This document shows positions 52,557-64,000 of a stretch of DNA of 64,000 bases, one piece after another. The notes beneath the pieces were generated by a model. That model made no database searches, was not told the origin of the DNA, and was given only the letters and a program-made list of their open reading frames with translations. The stretch is from Anaeromyxobacter paludicola (lineage in GTDB: Bacteria > Myxococcota > Myxococcia > Myxococcales > Anaeromyxobacteraceae): positions 3,348,001 through 3,412,000 of the forward strand of contig NZ_AP025592.1 of NCBI RefSeq assembly GCF_023169965.1, in the 5' to 3' direction. How positions within the stretch are numbered: position 1 is the stretch's first letter; each line of letters opens with the position of its first letter. The translations under genes and the position numbers were made by a program.

Positions 52557-55394
52557 TCATACGGCGGAGCTGCGGCGCGCGCCCGCGGCCGGGGCGCCGA
52601 GGCAGGCGCGCACCTTCTCGCGCAGCGCCCCGACCTCGAACGGCTTCTCGATGCAGACGATGCCCGGCCCCTCGATGAACCGGCGCGCCGCCGGCGTGAA
52701 GGCGCCGCCGGTGAGGAAGACGACGGGCGGCGCCTCGGGCCCGAGCCGCAGGAGCTCGCGGTAGAGGTCCATGCCCGTCATCTCGGGCATGAGCACGTCG
52801 GAGATCACGAGGTCGAAGCGCTCGCCCTGCTCCACGAGCTCGAGCGCCGCCGCCGCGCTCGACACCACCGTGACGTCGTGCTCGGGGAGGAGCGCGCGCC
52901 GCACCGAGGCGCCCACCAGCGGCTCGTCGTCCACCACGAGCACGCTGCCGCGGCGGCCGGGGGAGAGCGGCACCACCGCGTCGGCCGCCTCGTCGAAGGC
53001 GGCGTCGGGGTCGGCGTGGAGCAGGACGCGGAAGGTGGCGCCCTTGCCGAGCGTGCTCTCCACCTCGAGCTCGCCGCCGTGCGCGCTCACGATGTTGTGG
53101 CAGATGGAGAGGCCGAGCCCGGTCCCCTCGCCCACCGGCTTGGTGGTGAAGAACGGGTCGAAGATGCGCTTGCGGTTCTCCGGCGGGATGCCGCAGCCGG
53201 TGTCGGCCACCTCCACCGCGACCCGCCCGTCGGGGCAGAGCCGCGTGGCGACGCGGATCTGGTTCTTCTCGGCGCCGCCCTCCGGGATGGCCTGGGCCGC
53301 GTTCACGAGCAGGTTCAGGAACACCTGCCCGAGCCGCGCCGCGCTGCCCTCCACCGGCGGGACCGCGCCGAAGTCCTTCACCAGCGTGGCCCGGTGCTTG
53401 ATCTCGTTCCAGGCCATGCCGATGCAGGACTCGAGCACCGGCCCGAGGTGCACCGGCCCGCGCTTCGCCTCCTCGCCGCGCGAGAAGGTGCCGAGGTCGC
53501 GGATGATGACGCGCATCCGGTCGGAGCCCTCGCGCGCCTCCTGCACCGCCATCTGCATCTCGCAGAGCTCCTCCTCGAGCGCCTTGGCGGGGGGCGGGGC
53601 GCCCTGGCCCGCGGCGCCGGCCAGCTCGCCGAGCTTCTCGGCCACGAAGGAGAGGTTGGCCGAGACGTAGGCGAGCGGGTTGTTGAGCTCGTGGGCCACG
53701 CCGGCGGCGAGCGTGCCGACCGAGATCATCCGGTCGGCGAGCGCGAGCCGGCTCTGCATCTGCTTGCGCTCGGTGATGTCGCGCAGCACCGCGAGGTGCC
53801 GGCCGGGGAGGATGTCGGCGATGGTGGCGAACTCGACGTTCTTGGCGGGGCGCTCCGGCAGGCGCAGCTCGAGCGTCCCCTCGTGGCGGCCGCCGGCCGC
53901 GAAGCCCTCCGGGATCCCGGCGCCCTCGGGCGAGACCCCGGGCGGCGCCCGGCCGAGCAGCTCCGCCCGCGCCGTCTCGAAGATGGCGCACGCCGCCGGG
54001 TTGCAGTCCACCACCCGGCCGGAGCGATCCACGATCAGCATGCCGTCGAGGGAGGCGTCGAAGACCGCCCGCAGCTCGCGCGTCTGCCGGGCCAGGGCGG
54101 CCTCGGCGTCCTGGCGCGCCGCGGCGGCGGCGAGGATGCTCGCGACCGTCTCGAGCAGGTGGACGTCGTCGATGCCGAAGGCGGCCGCGCGGCGGGAGTG
54201 GACGCCGAGCACGCCGAGGTGGCGCTCCTTCCCGGGCACCACCACGGTGGCGCTCGACACCATCCCCTTCGAGGCGAGGAGCGGGTCCTGGAACCGGGTC
54301 TCGGCGGCGAGGTCGCCGCTGATCACGGGCTCGCTCCGCTCCAGCGTGTAGGCGGCCTGCGACGGGCCGCCGGGCTGGAGGGCGGGGTAGGGGTGCGGCC
54401 AGCCGATGCCGCCCTCCATCACGAGCCGTCCGTCGGGCGCGACGAGGAGGAGCTCCGTGAGCTCGGCGTCGAGGGTGTGGCAGGCGAGCCGCAGCGCGAT
54501 CTCGACCAGGTCCTCGAACCGCTCGGTGGCGATGGCGATCTCGCCGAGGGCGGCGACCGCCGCCTGCTGCCGGGCCCGGGCGCGCAGCTCGCGCTCGGCG
54601 CGGCGGCGGGCGGTCACGTCGCGGCAGAAGGAGATGCGGCCGGTCTGCCGCCCCTCCTCGTCGCGGGTGGGCAGCGAGTAGAGCTCCACCGCCGAGCCGT
54701 CGAGCAGCCCGAACTCGCGCGTGGCGACGTGCCGGTCGGTCACGAGCGGCCGGGAGAAGGCGAGGAAGTCCTCGGGGCACTCGGTCCGCGGGGCGAGCAG
54801 CGCCAGCAGCCGCTCGCGGGCCCCGGGCAGCGTGGGCTCCAGGGCCTGCACCTCCTCCTCGGTGACGTTCCAGAGCCGGTGGAAGCCGCGGTTGAGCGAG
54901 AGGAGCCGCTCCTCCGGATCGTAGGCGACGAACCCGTCCTGCGCGGAGTCGAGCACCTCGTGCTGCCGGAGGAACTGCTCCTCGCGCGCGTGGCGGCTCG
55001 CGGCGTCCCGGAGCACGCAGACCGCCCCGGTGACCTCCTCGCCCTGGAGGATGGGGCGGCCGGCCCACTCCATCCAGCGGTAGGCGCCGTTGGCGCAGCG
55101 GATCCGCAGATCCACCCGCGGAGGGGAGCCGGTGGCGGGGAGCCGGGTCGGGAGCTTCTGGACGTCGTCGGGGTGGATGAGGTCGAGGCCCCGGCACGCG
55201 AGCAGGTCGTCCGGCGGGTAGCCGAAGAGCGTCTCCGCCGAGGGAGAGGCGTAGATGACGTCGCCGGCCCGCGAGACGATGCAGATGAAGTCGCTCGCGC
55301 ACTCGGCCACGAGCCGGTAGAGCGTGCAGTTGCCGTCGTCGAAGGTGCGGGGGGGCCCGCCCGGCGGGCGCTCGTTCTCCGGAGTCTGCGACAC
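52557..55394 (-). CDS. Soluble PAS/GAF hybrid histidine kinase with C-terminal receiver
   Basis: The 945-residue protein has PAS domains at about 25-140, 145-265 and 440-545 and a GAF domain at about 275-425. A DHp helix has His568 in GVAHELNNPLAYVSAN. The ATPase domain carries VFLNLLVNAAQAIPEG, VADTGCGIPPENRK, GTGLGLSICHNIV. The receiver has VLVVDDEPLVGASV, LVISDVLMPEMTGMDL and the Lys in CIEKPF. No membrane segment is seen, so it senses internal cues. The start is GTG at 55394, since no in-frame ATG is nearby; the receiver suggests a phosphorelay partner elsewhere. Confidence 0.92.
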   Translation of the reverse strand: MSQTPENERPPGGPPRTFDDGNCTLYRLVAECASDFICIVSRAGDVIYASPSAETLFGYPPDDLLACRGLDLIHPDDVQKLPTRLPATGSPPRVDLRIRCANGAYRWMEWAGRPILQGEEVTGAVCVLRDAASRHAREEQFLRQHEVLDSAQDGFVAYDPEERLLSLNRGFHRLWNVTEEEVQALEPTLPGARERLLALLAPRTECPEDFLAFSRPLVTDRHVATREFGLLDGSAVELYSLPTRDEEGRQTGRISFCRDVTARRRAERELRARARQQAAVAALGEIAIATERFEDLVEIALRLACHTLDAELTELLLVAPDGRLVMEGGIGWPHPYPALQPGGPSQAAYTLERSEPVISGDLAAETRFQDPLLASKGMVSSATVVVPGKERHLGVLGVHSRRAAAFGIDDVHLLETVASILAAAAARQDAEAALARQTRELRAVFDASLDGMLIVDRSGRVVDCNPAACAIFETARAELLGRAPPGVSPEGAGIPEGFAAGGRHEGTLELRLPERPAKNVEFATIADILPGRHLAVLRDITERKQMQSRLALADRMISVGTLAAGVAHELNNPLAYVSANLSFVAEKLGELAGAAGQGAPPPAKALEEELCEMQMAVQEAREGSDRMRVIIRDLGTFSRGEEAKRGPVHLGPVLESCIGMAWNEIKHRATLVKDFGAVPPVEGSAARLGQVFLNLLVNAAQAIPEGGAEKNQIRVATRLCPDGRVAVEVADTGCGIPPENRKRIFDPFFTTKPVGEGTGLGLSICHNIVSAHGGELEVESTLGKGATFRVLLHADPDAAFDEAADAVVPLSPGRRGSVLVVDDEPLVGASVRRALLPEHDVTVVSSAAAALELVEQGERFDLVISDVLMPEMTGMDLYRELLRLGPEAPPVVFLTGGAFTPAARRFIEGPGIVCIEKPFEVGALREKVRACLGAPAAGARRSSAV

Positions 55395-55499
55395 GACCCG
55401 GGGCCATGCACGAGCCGTACTCCCGGCCCGGGTGGCCCTGCCGGGGAAAGAGGCTCCTGATCCCGAGCGCTTGGGCGGGGCGGCGCGGGTCGAGGGAGC

Positions 55500-55515
55500 G
55501 GGTGCGAACGCACCC
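55500..55515. promoter_or_regulatory. Palindrome in the kinase/helicase divergent spacer
   Basis: GGGTGCG-AA-CGCACCC is a perfect 16-bp palindrome midway between the divergent hybrid kinase and helicase genes, in an operator-like position. Confidence 0.4.
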
Positions 55516-55578
55516 AGGGTGCCACGACTCCCGCATCTGGGGGGCAGGGCGGTCCCTCCCCTGCGGTACGGAAGGCTA

Positions 55579-55618
55579 TTCCCCTCTCCCGCGGAGCGGG
55601 CGAGGGTTAGGGAGGGGG
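55579..55618. repeat. GC-rich hairpin repeat, single hairpin-1 copy
   Basis: TTCCCCTCTCCCGC-GGA-GCGGGCGAGGG and following G-rich bases match the reverse complement of hairpin 1 in the elements at 4196 and 36586. It lies just before the helicase start, the only copy next to a gene start. Confidence 0.6.
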
Positions 55619-55628
55619 TGGGAGGCAC

Positions 55629-57491
55629 GTGGAGCTCGAGACGCTGCTGAAGGACTTCCAGGCGCTGCTCCAGGCGGAGCGGGAGGAGGAGCGCGCCCGG
55701 TTCGCGGAGGCGCGCGGACGGCTCTCGCTCGCGGAGCGGGAGGGGCGCGGCCTCGCGCTCCTCGACGTGGAGGCGGTGGAGGAGTCGGCCCTCGCCGGGC
55801 GGGCGCTCGTCACCTTTGGGAAGGGCCGGAACGAGCCGCTCGCCGGCGCCCGGCTGGGCGTGGGATCGCTGGTGCGTGTCGGCCTGCGGCGGGAGGAGCG
55901 GCCGGACGCGCCGGAGGGGGTGGTGGCGCGCCGGAGCCGGACGCGGGTGGCGGTCGCCTTCGACGAGCCGCCGCCCGACTGGGCCACCGAGGGCCGGGTG
56001 GTCCTCGAGCTGCTCCCGTCGCCGGTGACCTGGGAGCGCCTCTCGGCCGGCGTGCGCCGCATCGGAGAGAAGGAGGCGCGGCGCTGGCAGCCGCTCCTCA
56101 CCGGCGCGCCGCCGCGCTTCGAGGACCGGGCGCCGCCCGGCGGCACGGCGCCGGCCGGGCTCAACCCCGAGCAGCGCCGCGCCCTCGACCTCTGCGAGCG
56201 GGCCCTCGACGTCGCGCTCGTGCACGGGCCGCCCGGCACCGGGAAGACCACCGTGCTCGTGGAGGTGATCCGCCGCGCGGTGGAGCGGGGCGAGCAGGTG
56301 CTCGCGGCCGCCCCCTCCAACCTCGCCGCCGACAACCTCCTCGAGCGGCTCGCCCGCGCCGGGGTGGACGGGGTGCGGCTGGGCCACCCGGCGCGGGTGC
56401 TCCCGCAGCTCCTCCCGCACACGCTCGAGGCGCGGGTGTCGGCCCACGAGTCGGCGCGGATCGCGAAGGGGCTCGTGGACGAGGCGCTCGCGCTCCGCCG
56501 CGACGCCCGCAAGCGCAAGCAGCGGCGCGGCCCGGGCCGCTTCTCCGAGGCGCGCCAGGCGGAGCGGGACGCGCGGGCGCTCCTCGCCGAGGCGCGCGCG
56601 CTCGAGGCGCGGGCCGAGGCGGAGGTGCTCTCGCGGGCCGAGGTGGTGGTGGCGACGCTCACCGGGCTCGACGCGCCGCCGCTCGCCGGCCGCCGCTTCC
56701 CGCTCGCGGTGGTGGACGAGGCCACCCAGGCGGTGGAGCCGGCCGTCTACCTCGCGCTCCTGCGCGCCGGCCGGGCGGTGCTGGCGGGCGATCACCTGCA
56801 GCTCCCGCCCACGGTGCTCTCGGCCGCGGCCCAGGCCGGCGGCCTCGGGACCTCGCTCTTCGAGCGGCTGGTGGCGCTGCACGGCGACGCGGTGAAGGTG
56901 ACGCTCGCCGAGCAGCACCGGATGAACGCGCTCATCATGCGCTACCCCTCGGAGGCGCTCTACGGCGGGCTCCTGCGCGCCCACCCGGCCGTGGCCGGGC
57001 ACGCCCTCGACGGCCTCCCGCTCGAGCTGGTGGACACCGCCGGACGCGGCTTCGAGGACGAGACGCCGGAGGGGAGCGACTCCAAGCAGAACCCCGGCGA
57101 GGCGGAGCTGGTCGCGGCGCAGGTGGAGCGGGTGCTCTCCCTCGGCGTCTCGCCGGCCGAGGTGGCGGTGATCGCCCCCTACGACGCGCAGGTGCAGCGC
57201 CTCCGGCAGCTCCTCTCGGCGCGGCTCGACGAGGGGCTCGAGGTGGACACGGTGGACGGCTTCCAGGGGCGGGAGAAGGAGGCGGTGCTGGTCTCCCTCA
57301 CCCGCTCCAACGACGCCGGCGAGGTCGGCTTCCTCGCCGACGTGCGCCGGATGAACGTGGCGGTGACCCGCGCCCGCAAGAAGCTGGTGGTGGTGGGCGA
57401 CGGGGCGACCGTGGCGAGGCACCCCTTCTACGAGGGGTTCGTCCGCTACGCCCAGGAGATCGGCGGCTGGCGGAGCGCCTGGGAGCTCTGA
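55629..57491 (+). CDS. Superfamily 1 DNA/RNA helicase (SMUBP-2/IGHMBP2-like)
   Basis: The 620-residue protein has an N-terminal OB/1B-like region (about 1-175), then helicase motifs: Walker [16 protein letters not shown] near 200, [14 protein letters not shown] (II), [11 protein letters not shown] (III), [10 protein letters not shown] (IV), [20 protein letters not shown] (V) and [15 protein letters not shown] (VI). This is the Upf1-like SF1B order, so 5'-to-3' unwinding is likely. An Arg/Lys-rich insert ([11 protein letters not shown]) could bind nucleic acid. The start is GTG. A DEDDy nuclease gene follows 68 bases later. Confidence 0.92.
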   Translation: MELETLLKDFQALLQAEREEERARFAEARGRLSLAEREGRGLALLDVEAVEESALAGRALVTFGKGRNEPLAGARLGVGSLVRVGLRREERPDAPEGVVARRSRTRVAVAFDEPPPDWATEGRVVLELLPSPVTWERLSAGVRRIGEKEARRWQPLLTGAPPRFEDRAPPGGTAPAGLNPEQRRALDLCERALDVALVHGPPGTGKTTVLVEVIRRAVERGEQVLAAAPSNLAADNLLERLARAGVDGVRLGHPARVLPQLLPHTLEARVSAHESARIAKGLVDEALALRRDARKRKQRRGPGRFSEARQAERDARALLAEARALEARAEAEVLSRAEVVVATLTGLDAPPLAGRRFPLAVVDEATQAVEPAVYLALLRAGRAVLAGDHLQLPPTVLSAAAQAGGLGTSLFERLVALHGDAVKVTLAEQHRMNALIMRYPSEALYGGLLRAHPAVAGHALDGLPLELVDTAGRGFEDETPEGSDSKQNPGEAELVAAQVERVLSLGVSPAEVAVIAPYDAQVQRLRQLLSARLDEGLEVDTVDGFQGREKEAVLVSLTRSNDAGEVGFLADVRRMNVAVTRARKKLVVVGDGATVARHPFYEGFVRYAQEIGGWRSAWEL

Positions 57492-57542
57492 GCCGACCGC
57501 GCTCCCGCCGCGCCGGGTTGCGAGGAGGGGGCCGGGGCGGGG

Positions 57543-57548
57543 TAAGCT
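57543..57548 (+). promoter_or_regulatory. Start-proximal -10 box of the nuclease gene
   Basis: TAAGCT is followed by 11 C-rich bases and the ATG at 57560. A TTGCGA 19 bases upstream could be the -35. Confidence 0.45.
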
Positions 57549-57559
57549 CCGCCCCCTTC

Positions 57560-58363
57560 ATGATCCGCTCCACGTTCCAGCTCGCTCCCGGCATCGGCCC
57601 CTACCGCGAGCGCCAGCTCTGGGACTCGGGCGTGACCGCCTGGGACCGCTTGCCGCCCGGCCCCGAGGTGGTGCTCTCGCCCCGGCTCGACGACCGGGTG
57701 CGCACGGCGGTGGACGGGGCGCGGGAGGCGCTCGCGCGCGGCGACGCCGGTGCCCTCGCGGCCATGGTGCCGCAGCGGGAGCGCTGGCGGCTCTTCTCGC
57801 GCTTCGCCGAGGACGCGGGCTACCTCGACATCGAGACCGACCTCGAGGGGCGGCCGACGGCGGTCGGCATCCTCGATCGCGACGGGCCGCGGCTCTTCCT
57901 GCGCGGGCGCGACCTCGAGGGCTTCCAGGAGGCGACCGCCGGCTGGAAGCTCCTCGTCACCTTCAACGGGCTCTCCTTCGACGTCCCCATGCTGCGCCGC
58001 GCCTTCCCCGGCTGGAGCCCGCCGCCGGTGCACGTGGACCTGTGCCACCTCTGGCGCCGGCTCGGGCACGCCGGCGGGCTGAAGCTCCTCGAGCACGAGG
58101 TGGGCATCGGGCGGCCGCCCCACCTCGACGGCGTGGACGGGCGGGACGCCGTCCGGCTCTGGGCGGCCTGGGAGCGGGGCGACCGGGCGGCGCTCCGCCT
58201 CTTCGCCGAGTACAACCTGCTCGACGTGGTGAACCTCCGGACGCTCATGGGCATGGGCTACAACCGCGCGGTGGAGCGGCTGCGCATGCCGGGCGAGCCG
58301 GTCCCGGTCTCCATGCCGGGCGACGTCCGCTACGACGTGACGCGGCTCGTGATGGCGCTCTAG
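57560..58363 (+). CDS. YprB-type RNase H-like exonuclease
   Basis: The 267-residue protein has a short N-terminal helical region ([20 protein letters not shown]) and a 3'-5' exonuclease fold. The motifs are GYLDIETD (motif I, near residue 91), [13 protein letters not shown] (II) and [10 protein letters not shown] (III, YxxxD), giving a complete DEDDy set. B. subtilis YprB is encoded beside the helicase YprA; here the partner is an SF1 helicase. The ATG is set by the TAAGCT box. The biological substrate is unknown. Confidence 0.85.
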   Translation: MIRSTFQLAPGIGPYRERQLWDSGVTAWDRLPPGPEVVLSPRLDDRVRTAVDGAREALARGDAGALAAMVPQRERWRLFSRFAEDAGYLDIETDLEGRPTAVGILDRDGPRLFLRGRDLEGFQEATAGWKLLVTFNGLSFDVPMLRRAFPGWSPPPVHVDLCHLWRRLGHAGGLKLLEHEVGIGRPPHLDGVDGRDAVRLWAAWERGDRAALRLFAEYNLLDVVNLRTLMGMGYNRAVERLRMPGEPVPVSMPGDVRYDVTRLVMAL

Positions 58364-58420
58364 GCCGGCCCGGGCTCGGGCCCGCTGGCGACCCGCCGCG
58401 CGCGGCCGCGGGCGGCGCGT

Positions 58421-58426
58421 TAAGCT
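58421..58426 (+). promoter_or_regulatory. Start-proximal -10 box of the metallo-hydrolase
   Basis: TAAGCT is followed by six bases (CGCGAA) and the GTG start at 58433, a leaderless arrangement. Confidence 0.45.
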
Positions 58427-58432
58427 CGCGAA

Positions 58433-59434
58433 GTGATCCCCGCCGCCGCGCTCGTCCTGGCGCTCGCCGCCGACCCCGACTTCCGCCAGCCGCGGGACGC
58501 CGAGGGGCGGTTCGTGAACCTCGACGGCACGGGGGCGATGCCGTTCTCGACCGTGTGGAGGTGGGGGGTGGTGGACCGGCTGCTCGGCCGGCGGCGGCAG
58601 TCGCCGGCCCGCGCCGAGGTGCCGCACCGGCCGGTGGACCTGGCGCGGGTGGACCGGCCGCCGGCGCGGGGAGAGCCGGCCCGGATCACCTGGCTCGGCC
58701 ACGCCGGCTTCCTGGTGCAGCTCGACGGCGTCTCGCTCCTCGTGGACCCGGTGCTCGCGGAGTCGCCGCGCTTCCTCGACCGGAACGTGCCGGCCGGCCT
58801 GCGGGTCGAGGACCTGCCGCACGTGGACGCGGCGCTCGTGAGCCACGCCCACTACGACCACCTCGACCTCGAGACGCTGGCGCGGCTCCGCGCCCCGGTG
58901 GTGGCGGGGCTCGGGACCCGGCCCCTGCTGGAGGCGGCGGGGCTCGCCACGACCGAGCTCGGCTGGTGGCAGTCGGCCCGGGTCGGCCCCGAGCCCGGCG
59001 TGGTGGTCACCCTCGTGCCGGCGCAGCACTGGAGCCGGCGGGGGCTCTCCGACCTGAACCGCCGCCTCTGGGGCGGGTTCGTGATCCAGGGCCGGACCCA
59101 GGCCGTGTACCACTCCGGCGACACCGCGCTCTTCGACGGCTTCGCCGAGATCGGCCGCCGGTTCCCGGGGCTCGACGCCGCCCTCCTCCCCATCGGCGCC
59201 TACGATCCGGGCTGGTTCATGGAGCGGCAGCACATGAGCCCCGAGCAGGCGCTCCGCGCCTTCGAGGCCCTGGGGGCGAGGCGCTTCGTGGCCATGCACT
59301 GGGGCACCTTCAAGCTCACCGACGAGCCGCTCGACGAGCCCCCGCGGCGGCTCGAGGCGGAGCGGGCGCGGCGCGGGCTGCCCCGCGAGCGGATCTTCGT
59401 CCCGGCCGTGGGCGAGACCCTGGACCTGCGCTAA
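58433..59434 (+). CDS. Metallo-beta-lactamase-fold hydrolase (NAPE-PLD/UlaG-like)
   Basis: The 333-residue protein has [23 protein letters not shown], the metal motif [10 protein letters not shown] (HxHxDH), [27 protein letters not shown] and the final [13 protein letters not shown]. These match the NAPE-hydrolysing phospholipase D/UlaG branch. A hydrophobic N-terminal stretch ([11 protein letters not shown]) may be a weak signal or anchor. It is followed by purL 14 bases later. The substrate is unknown; a phospholipid or phosphoester is possible. Confidence 0.87.
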   Translation: MIPAAALVLALAADPDFRQPRDAEGRFVNLDGTGAMPFSTVWRWGVVDRLLGRRRQSPARAEVPHRPVDLARVDRPPARGEPARITWLGHAGFLVQLDGVSLLVDPVLAESPRFLDRNVPAGLRVEDLPHVDAALVSHAHYDHLDLETLARLRAPVVAGLGTRPLLEAAGLATTELGWWQSARVGPEPGVVVTLVPAQHWSRRGLSDLNRRLWGGFVIQGRTQAVYHSGDTALFDGFAEIGRRFPGLDAALLPIGAYDPGWFMERQHMSPEQALRAFEALGARRFVAMHWGTFKLTDEPLDEPPRRLEAERARRGLPRERIFVPAVGETLDLR

Positions 59435-59437
59435 TAT
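59432..59437 (+). promoter_or_regulatory. Start-proximal -10 box of purL
   Basis: TAATAT overlaps the stop of the preceding gene and is followed by 11 C-rich bases and the ATG at 59449, with no Shine-Dalgarno. Confidence 0.5.
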
Positions 59438-59448
59438 CCGCGCCCCCT

Positions 59449-61701
<2,253 letters not shown>

Positions 61702-61724
61702 CCCGGCGCCCGGTCCCGGCCTGA

Positions 61725-64000
61725 TCAGGGGCAGGTCGGGGTTGGCGCGGTGACGCTCAGGCCGACGACGCCATCGGTGACCTCGATCCCGGTCGTGCCG
61801 GCCACCTCGGCCTGGCAGTTGCCCTGGGTGAGGTGCACCTCGCAGCCGCCCATCGAGAGGGAGGCGCACGGTGCGCCCGGGGCGCAGGTGGCGCTCGTGC
61901 CGCCTACGGGGACGCAGGTCGCGCCGGGCACTTGGGCGTCGGCCACGGTCGCCTTCCAGGTCACCTGGACGGGATCGCCATCGGGGTCGCTGCCCACCGG
62001 GGTCCCGGTGAAGCTCGAGGCGGCCTTCTCCGTCCAGGTCTCGAGCTGCAGGCTGCCCGGGTCGTAGGCGCGGCAGCTGCTGGTCCGCGGGACGCAGGCG
62101 GAGAAGGCGAGGGTGGCGCCCGGCGCGCGATCGAGCACGGCGAGGGTGGTGGAGCCCGCGCCGCCCAGGCCCCACGCGTCCTGGACGGCGTAGCTCAGCG
62201 GCTGCGCCTGGGCGAAGGTGGCGAGGGGCGGCAGGCCGCCCTGGGCGACCGACCAGGCGAGGTCGCAGGCGCCGGTCACCTGGTAGCCGCCGCCGGAGGC
62301 GACCACGCCCATCCGCGCGCAGACCCCGCTCGAGGTGGCCGCAGCCTGGAGCGGGTCGCCGTCGGGATCGATCCAGATGCCGGAGACGAGCTCGGGCTGC
62401 GTCCGGTAGCCGGTCCCGTCGTAGCTGTGCGCGACCGGGACCACGCTCGGCGAGGCGGTCGTGAGCACCGGAGCCCGGTCCTTCACGCGGACCGAGGTCC
62501 GCACCTGGACCGCCTCCCAGGGATCGCGGCCGGTGGAGACGAGCGTGAAGGGCGAGCTGTCGTCGGCGTGGCGGAGCTCCCCGGGCCACGCGATCGGGAC
62601 CTCGAGCTGGAAGTCGCCGCCGGCGGAGACGGCGGCCGCCGCGTGGGGCGCCCAGGCCGCGTCCACCTCCACCTGGAAGTCGCTCGTCACCGGATCGCCG
62701 TCGGGATCGACGACCTGCAGCGGCTGCGATCCCTGCACGCGGTAGCTGCGAGGCGCGCCGGGGAGGTCCACGAAGTGGTCGAAGGCCGCGAGCGGGGGCG
62801 CGGTGACGACGGGAGGGCGGTTGCCGACGAGCATCGGGAAGGTGGACCTCGCGGTGGCGCCCGAGCCGTCGCCGACGGTGCACGCCGTGACGTGGGCCAC
62901 CGCGCCCGTGAGCTCCAGCGGGTCCTGGCAGGCCAGCTGGACATGGACCGCGCCGCCCTCGACGGTCGCCACGAAGGCACAGGCGTGGGCCCGGCTCGGC
63001 TCGTCGGCGCAGGTCACCGTGAGCGGATCGCCGTCGGGATCGGAGGCGGCCAGCGGCGCCGAGAACTCGGTCGTGTACCGCTGCCGGACGGGGTCGTAGG
63101 CGTGCGGGAGCGACTGCGCGACTCCCTCGCTCACCCGCGGCGCGGAGTTCTGCGGGCTCAGGTGGAAGGCGAGCTGGATCGCGAGGTCGCCGTCGCTCAC
63201 CGACGCCACGACGACATGCCGGACGTCGGTCCCCACGAGGTCCCGCAGGTCGGCGCAGCCGATCCGGACGACCGCGTGGCCATCGGTGACGGACGGCTCC
63301 AGCGCGCAGCCGGTCGCCCGCGCGGACTGGAGCGACCAGCCGAGCGTGGTCGGGTCGCCCTCGGGATCCGAGGCCGTCACGTCCACCGCGATCTCGGACC
63401 AGTAGCGGCGGCTCTGGGCGTCGTAGGAATGGGTGGGCGAGAGCGTGGTGCCGGCCTGCGGCGAGCTGGCGGTCGGGACCTGATCGAGCACCGTGAGCGG
63501 GAAGCGCGTCGTGGCGGAGCTGCCGGCGGGGTCGGTGCCCGTGAACGCGAGCACGTGCGTGAGATCGCCCTGCGTCAGCTCGGCCAGCGTCGGGCACTCG
63601 ACGCGGAAGTGCATGCCGCCCGCGGCGGCGTCGGTGGCGAGGGTGCAGGAGGTCGGCCGGGAGGTCTCGAGCGCGGCAGTGAACCGGAGGGTGTCGCCGT
63701 CGGGCTCGGTGAACTGGACGGGCGCGGTCCCCTCCGCGACGTACCGGCGGGCCGCCGGGTCGTAATGGTGGGGCACGGCGAGCTGCGAGCCCGCGCCGGC
63801 GCGGACCGGCCGGTCCTTGACCGTGACCACCACCTCGTCCCTCGCCCGCTTGCCCCGGGCGTCGGTCACGGTCACGAAGAAGCGCCAATCACCAGAGAGC
63901 GGCGTCCCGGCGGTGCTGATGCGCACCTCGGCCTGCGCCCCCTCGGTGCCCCCGAAGAACTCCACCTTGGGCGCGGGGAGCCCGCTCAGCCCCGCCGGCG
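61725..64000 (-). CDS. Large extracellular protein with YDP...DPDGDP repeats, 5' partial
   Basis: The frame stays open to the right edge, so at least 758 residues are coded and the N-terminus lies outside. The protein is built of about six Ig/cadherin-like units of about 100-130 residues. Each carries HxYDP..RRY near its start and an acidic turn such as DPDGDPLTV, DPEGDPTTL or DPDGDPVQV, likely calcium-binding. Paired cysteines occur in most units. It ends in a Cys-containing stretch (GGCEVHLTQGNCQAEV) and VTAPTPTC. It is probably a secreted or surface adhesin-like protein; I cannot name a family. The in-frame GTG at 63965 is internal. Confidence 0.72.
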   Translation of the reverse strand, partial: PAGLSGLPAPKVEFFGGTEGAQAEVRISTAGTPLSGDWRFFVTVTDARGKRARDEVVVTVKDRPVRAGAGSQLAVPHHYDPAARRYVAEGTAPVQFTEPDGDTLRFTAALETSRPTSCTLATDAAAGGMHFRVECPTLAELTQGDLTHVLAFTGTDPAGSSATTRFPLTVLDQVPTASSPQAGTTLSPTHSYDAQSRRYWSEIAVDVTASDPEGDPTTLGWSLQSARATGCALEPSVTDGHAVVRIGCADLRDLVGTDVRHVVVASVSDGDLAIQLAFHLSPQNSAPRVSEGVAQSLPHAYDPVRQRYTTEFSAPLAASDPDGDPLTVTCADEPSRAHACAFVATVEGGAVHVQLACQDPLELTGAVAHVTACTVGDGSGATARSTFPMLVGNRPPVVTAPPLAAFDHFVDLPGAPRSYRVQGSQPLQVVDPDGDPVTSDFQVEVDAAWAPHAAAAVSAGGDFQLEVPIAWPGELRHADDSSPFTLVSTGRDPWEAVQVRTSVRVKDRAPVLTTASPSVVPVAHSYDGTGYRTQPELVSGIWIDPDGDPLQAAATSSGVCARMGVVASGGGYQVTGACDLAWSVAQGGLPPLATFAQAQPLSYAVQDAWGLGGAGSTTLAVLDRAPGATLAFSACVPRTSSCRAYDPGSLQLETWTEKAASSFTGTPVGSDPDGDPVQVTWKATVADAQVPGATCVPVGGTSATCAPGAPCASLSMGGCEVHLTQGNCQAEVAGTTGIEVTDGVVGLSVTAPTPTCP

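Noticed and set aside
55395-57422. Upstream extension of the hybrid kinase frame on the minus strand
   Set aside because: It is antisense to the helicase, whose motifs are unambiguous; PAS similarity begins only after about 55340.

Overview
The window is very GC-rich and densely coded, with GC-ending codons, many GTG starts and 4-base start/stop overlaps. Several features suggest a myxobacterium close to Anaeromyxobacter (Myxococcota): a lipoprotein with YW-type propeller repeats, an NtrC-type activator beside sigma-54 promoters, a PAS/GAF hybrid kinase and a DUF3106/ECF-sigma envelope operon. That placement is inference; there is no rRNA gene in the window to confirm it. About 56 protein genes can be supported. 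I see no tRNA, rRNA, CRISPR array, transposase or prophage.

Layout. 1-2.8 kb: 3' part of a DcaP-like porin, a 280-bp dispersed repeat, azlCD and a YbaK deacylase. 3-13.5 kb: ald, then a long minus-strand block with a two-subunit flavin/iron-sulfur amino-acid dehydrogenase, pruA and a complete livKHMGF importer. This reads as amino-acid (probably proline) uptake and oxidation to glutamate. 13.7-16 kb: a DUF2917 gene divergent from a MocR-type regulator with clear operator repeats, then a cupin gene whose ribosome binding site is locked in a hairpin. 16-22 kb: dicarboxylate symporter, two LysE exporters, a propeller lipoprotein and an aminotransferase. 21.9-27.2 kb: sulfur amino-acid uptake, with metQ on the plus strand and metNI fused in one minus-strand operon with a cystine-type ABC system. 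27.4-32.6 kb: two EamA transporters, ptb-buk and an MFS exporter. 32.7-38.2 kb: nitrogen control island (glnA, ntrC, ntrB, glnB) with textbook sigma-54 promoters before glnA and glnB, interrupted by a pirin gene. 38.2-45.9 kb: hydrolase, MORN-like protein, a Nudix/metallo-beta-lactamase fusion, M24 peptidase, pyruvate kinase, alkyladenine glycosylase and RlmN. 45.9-49.4 kb: a coupled ECF sigma / anti-sigma / DUF3106 / outer-membrane protein / small secreted protein operon. 49.5-52.5 kb: phosphate transporter with DUF47 partner, a ribosome-hibernation-like protein, a coiled-coil protein and an Smr protein. 52.6-61.7 kb: hybrid kinase, SF1 helicase, DEDDy nuclease, metallo-hydrolase and purL. 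61.7 kb to the end: a large secreted protein made of DPDGDP repeats, running out of the window.

Cross-cutting signals. At least a dozen genes have a -10-like hexamer only 6-12 bases before the start codon and mostly no Shine-Dalgarno, which points to widespread leaderless mRNAs. Two families of non-coding repeats occupy the intergenic regions: a 280-bp element in two inverted copies, and a GC-rich two-hairpin element, mostly between convergent genes.
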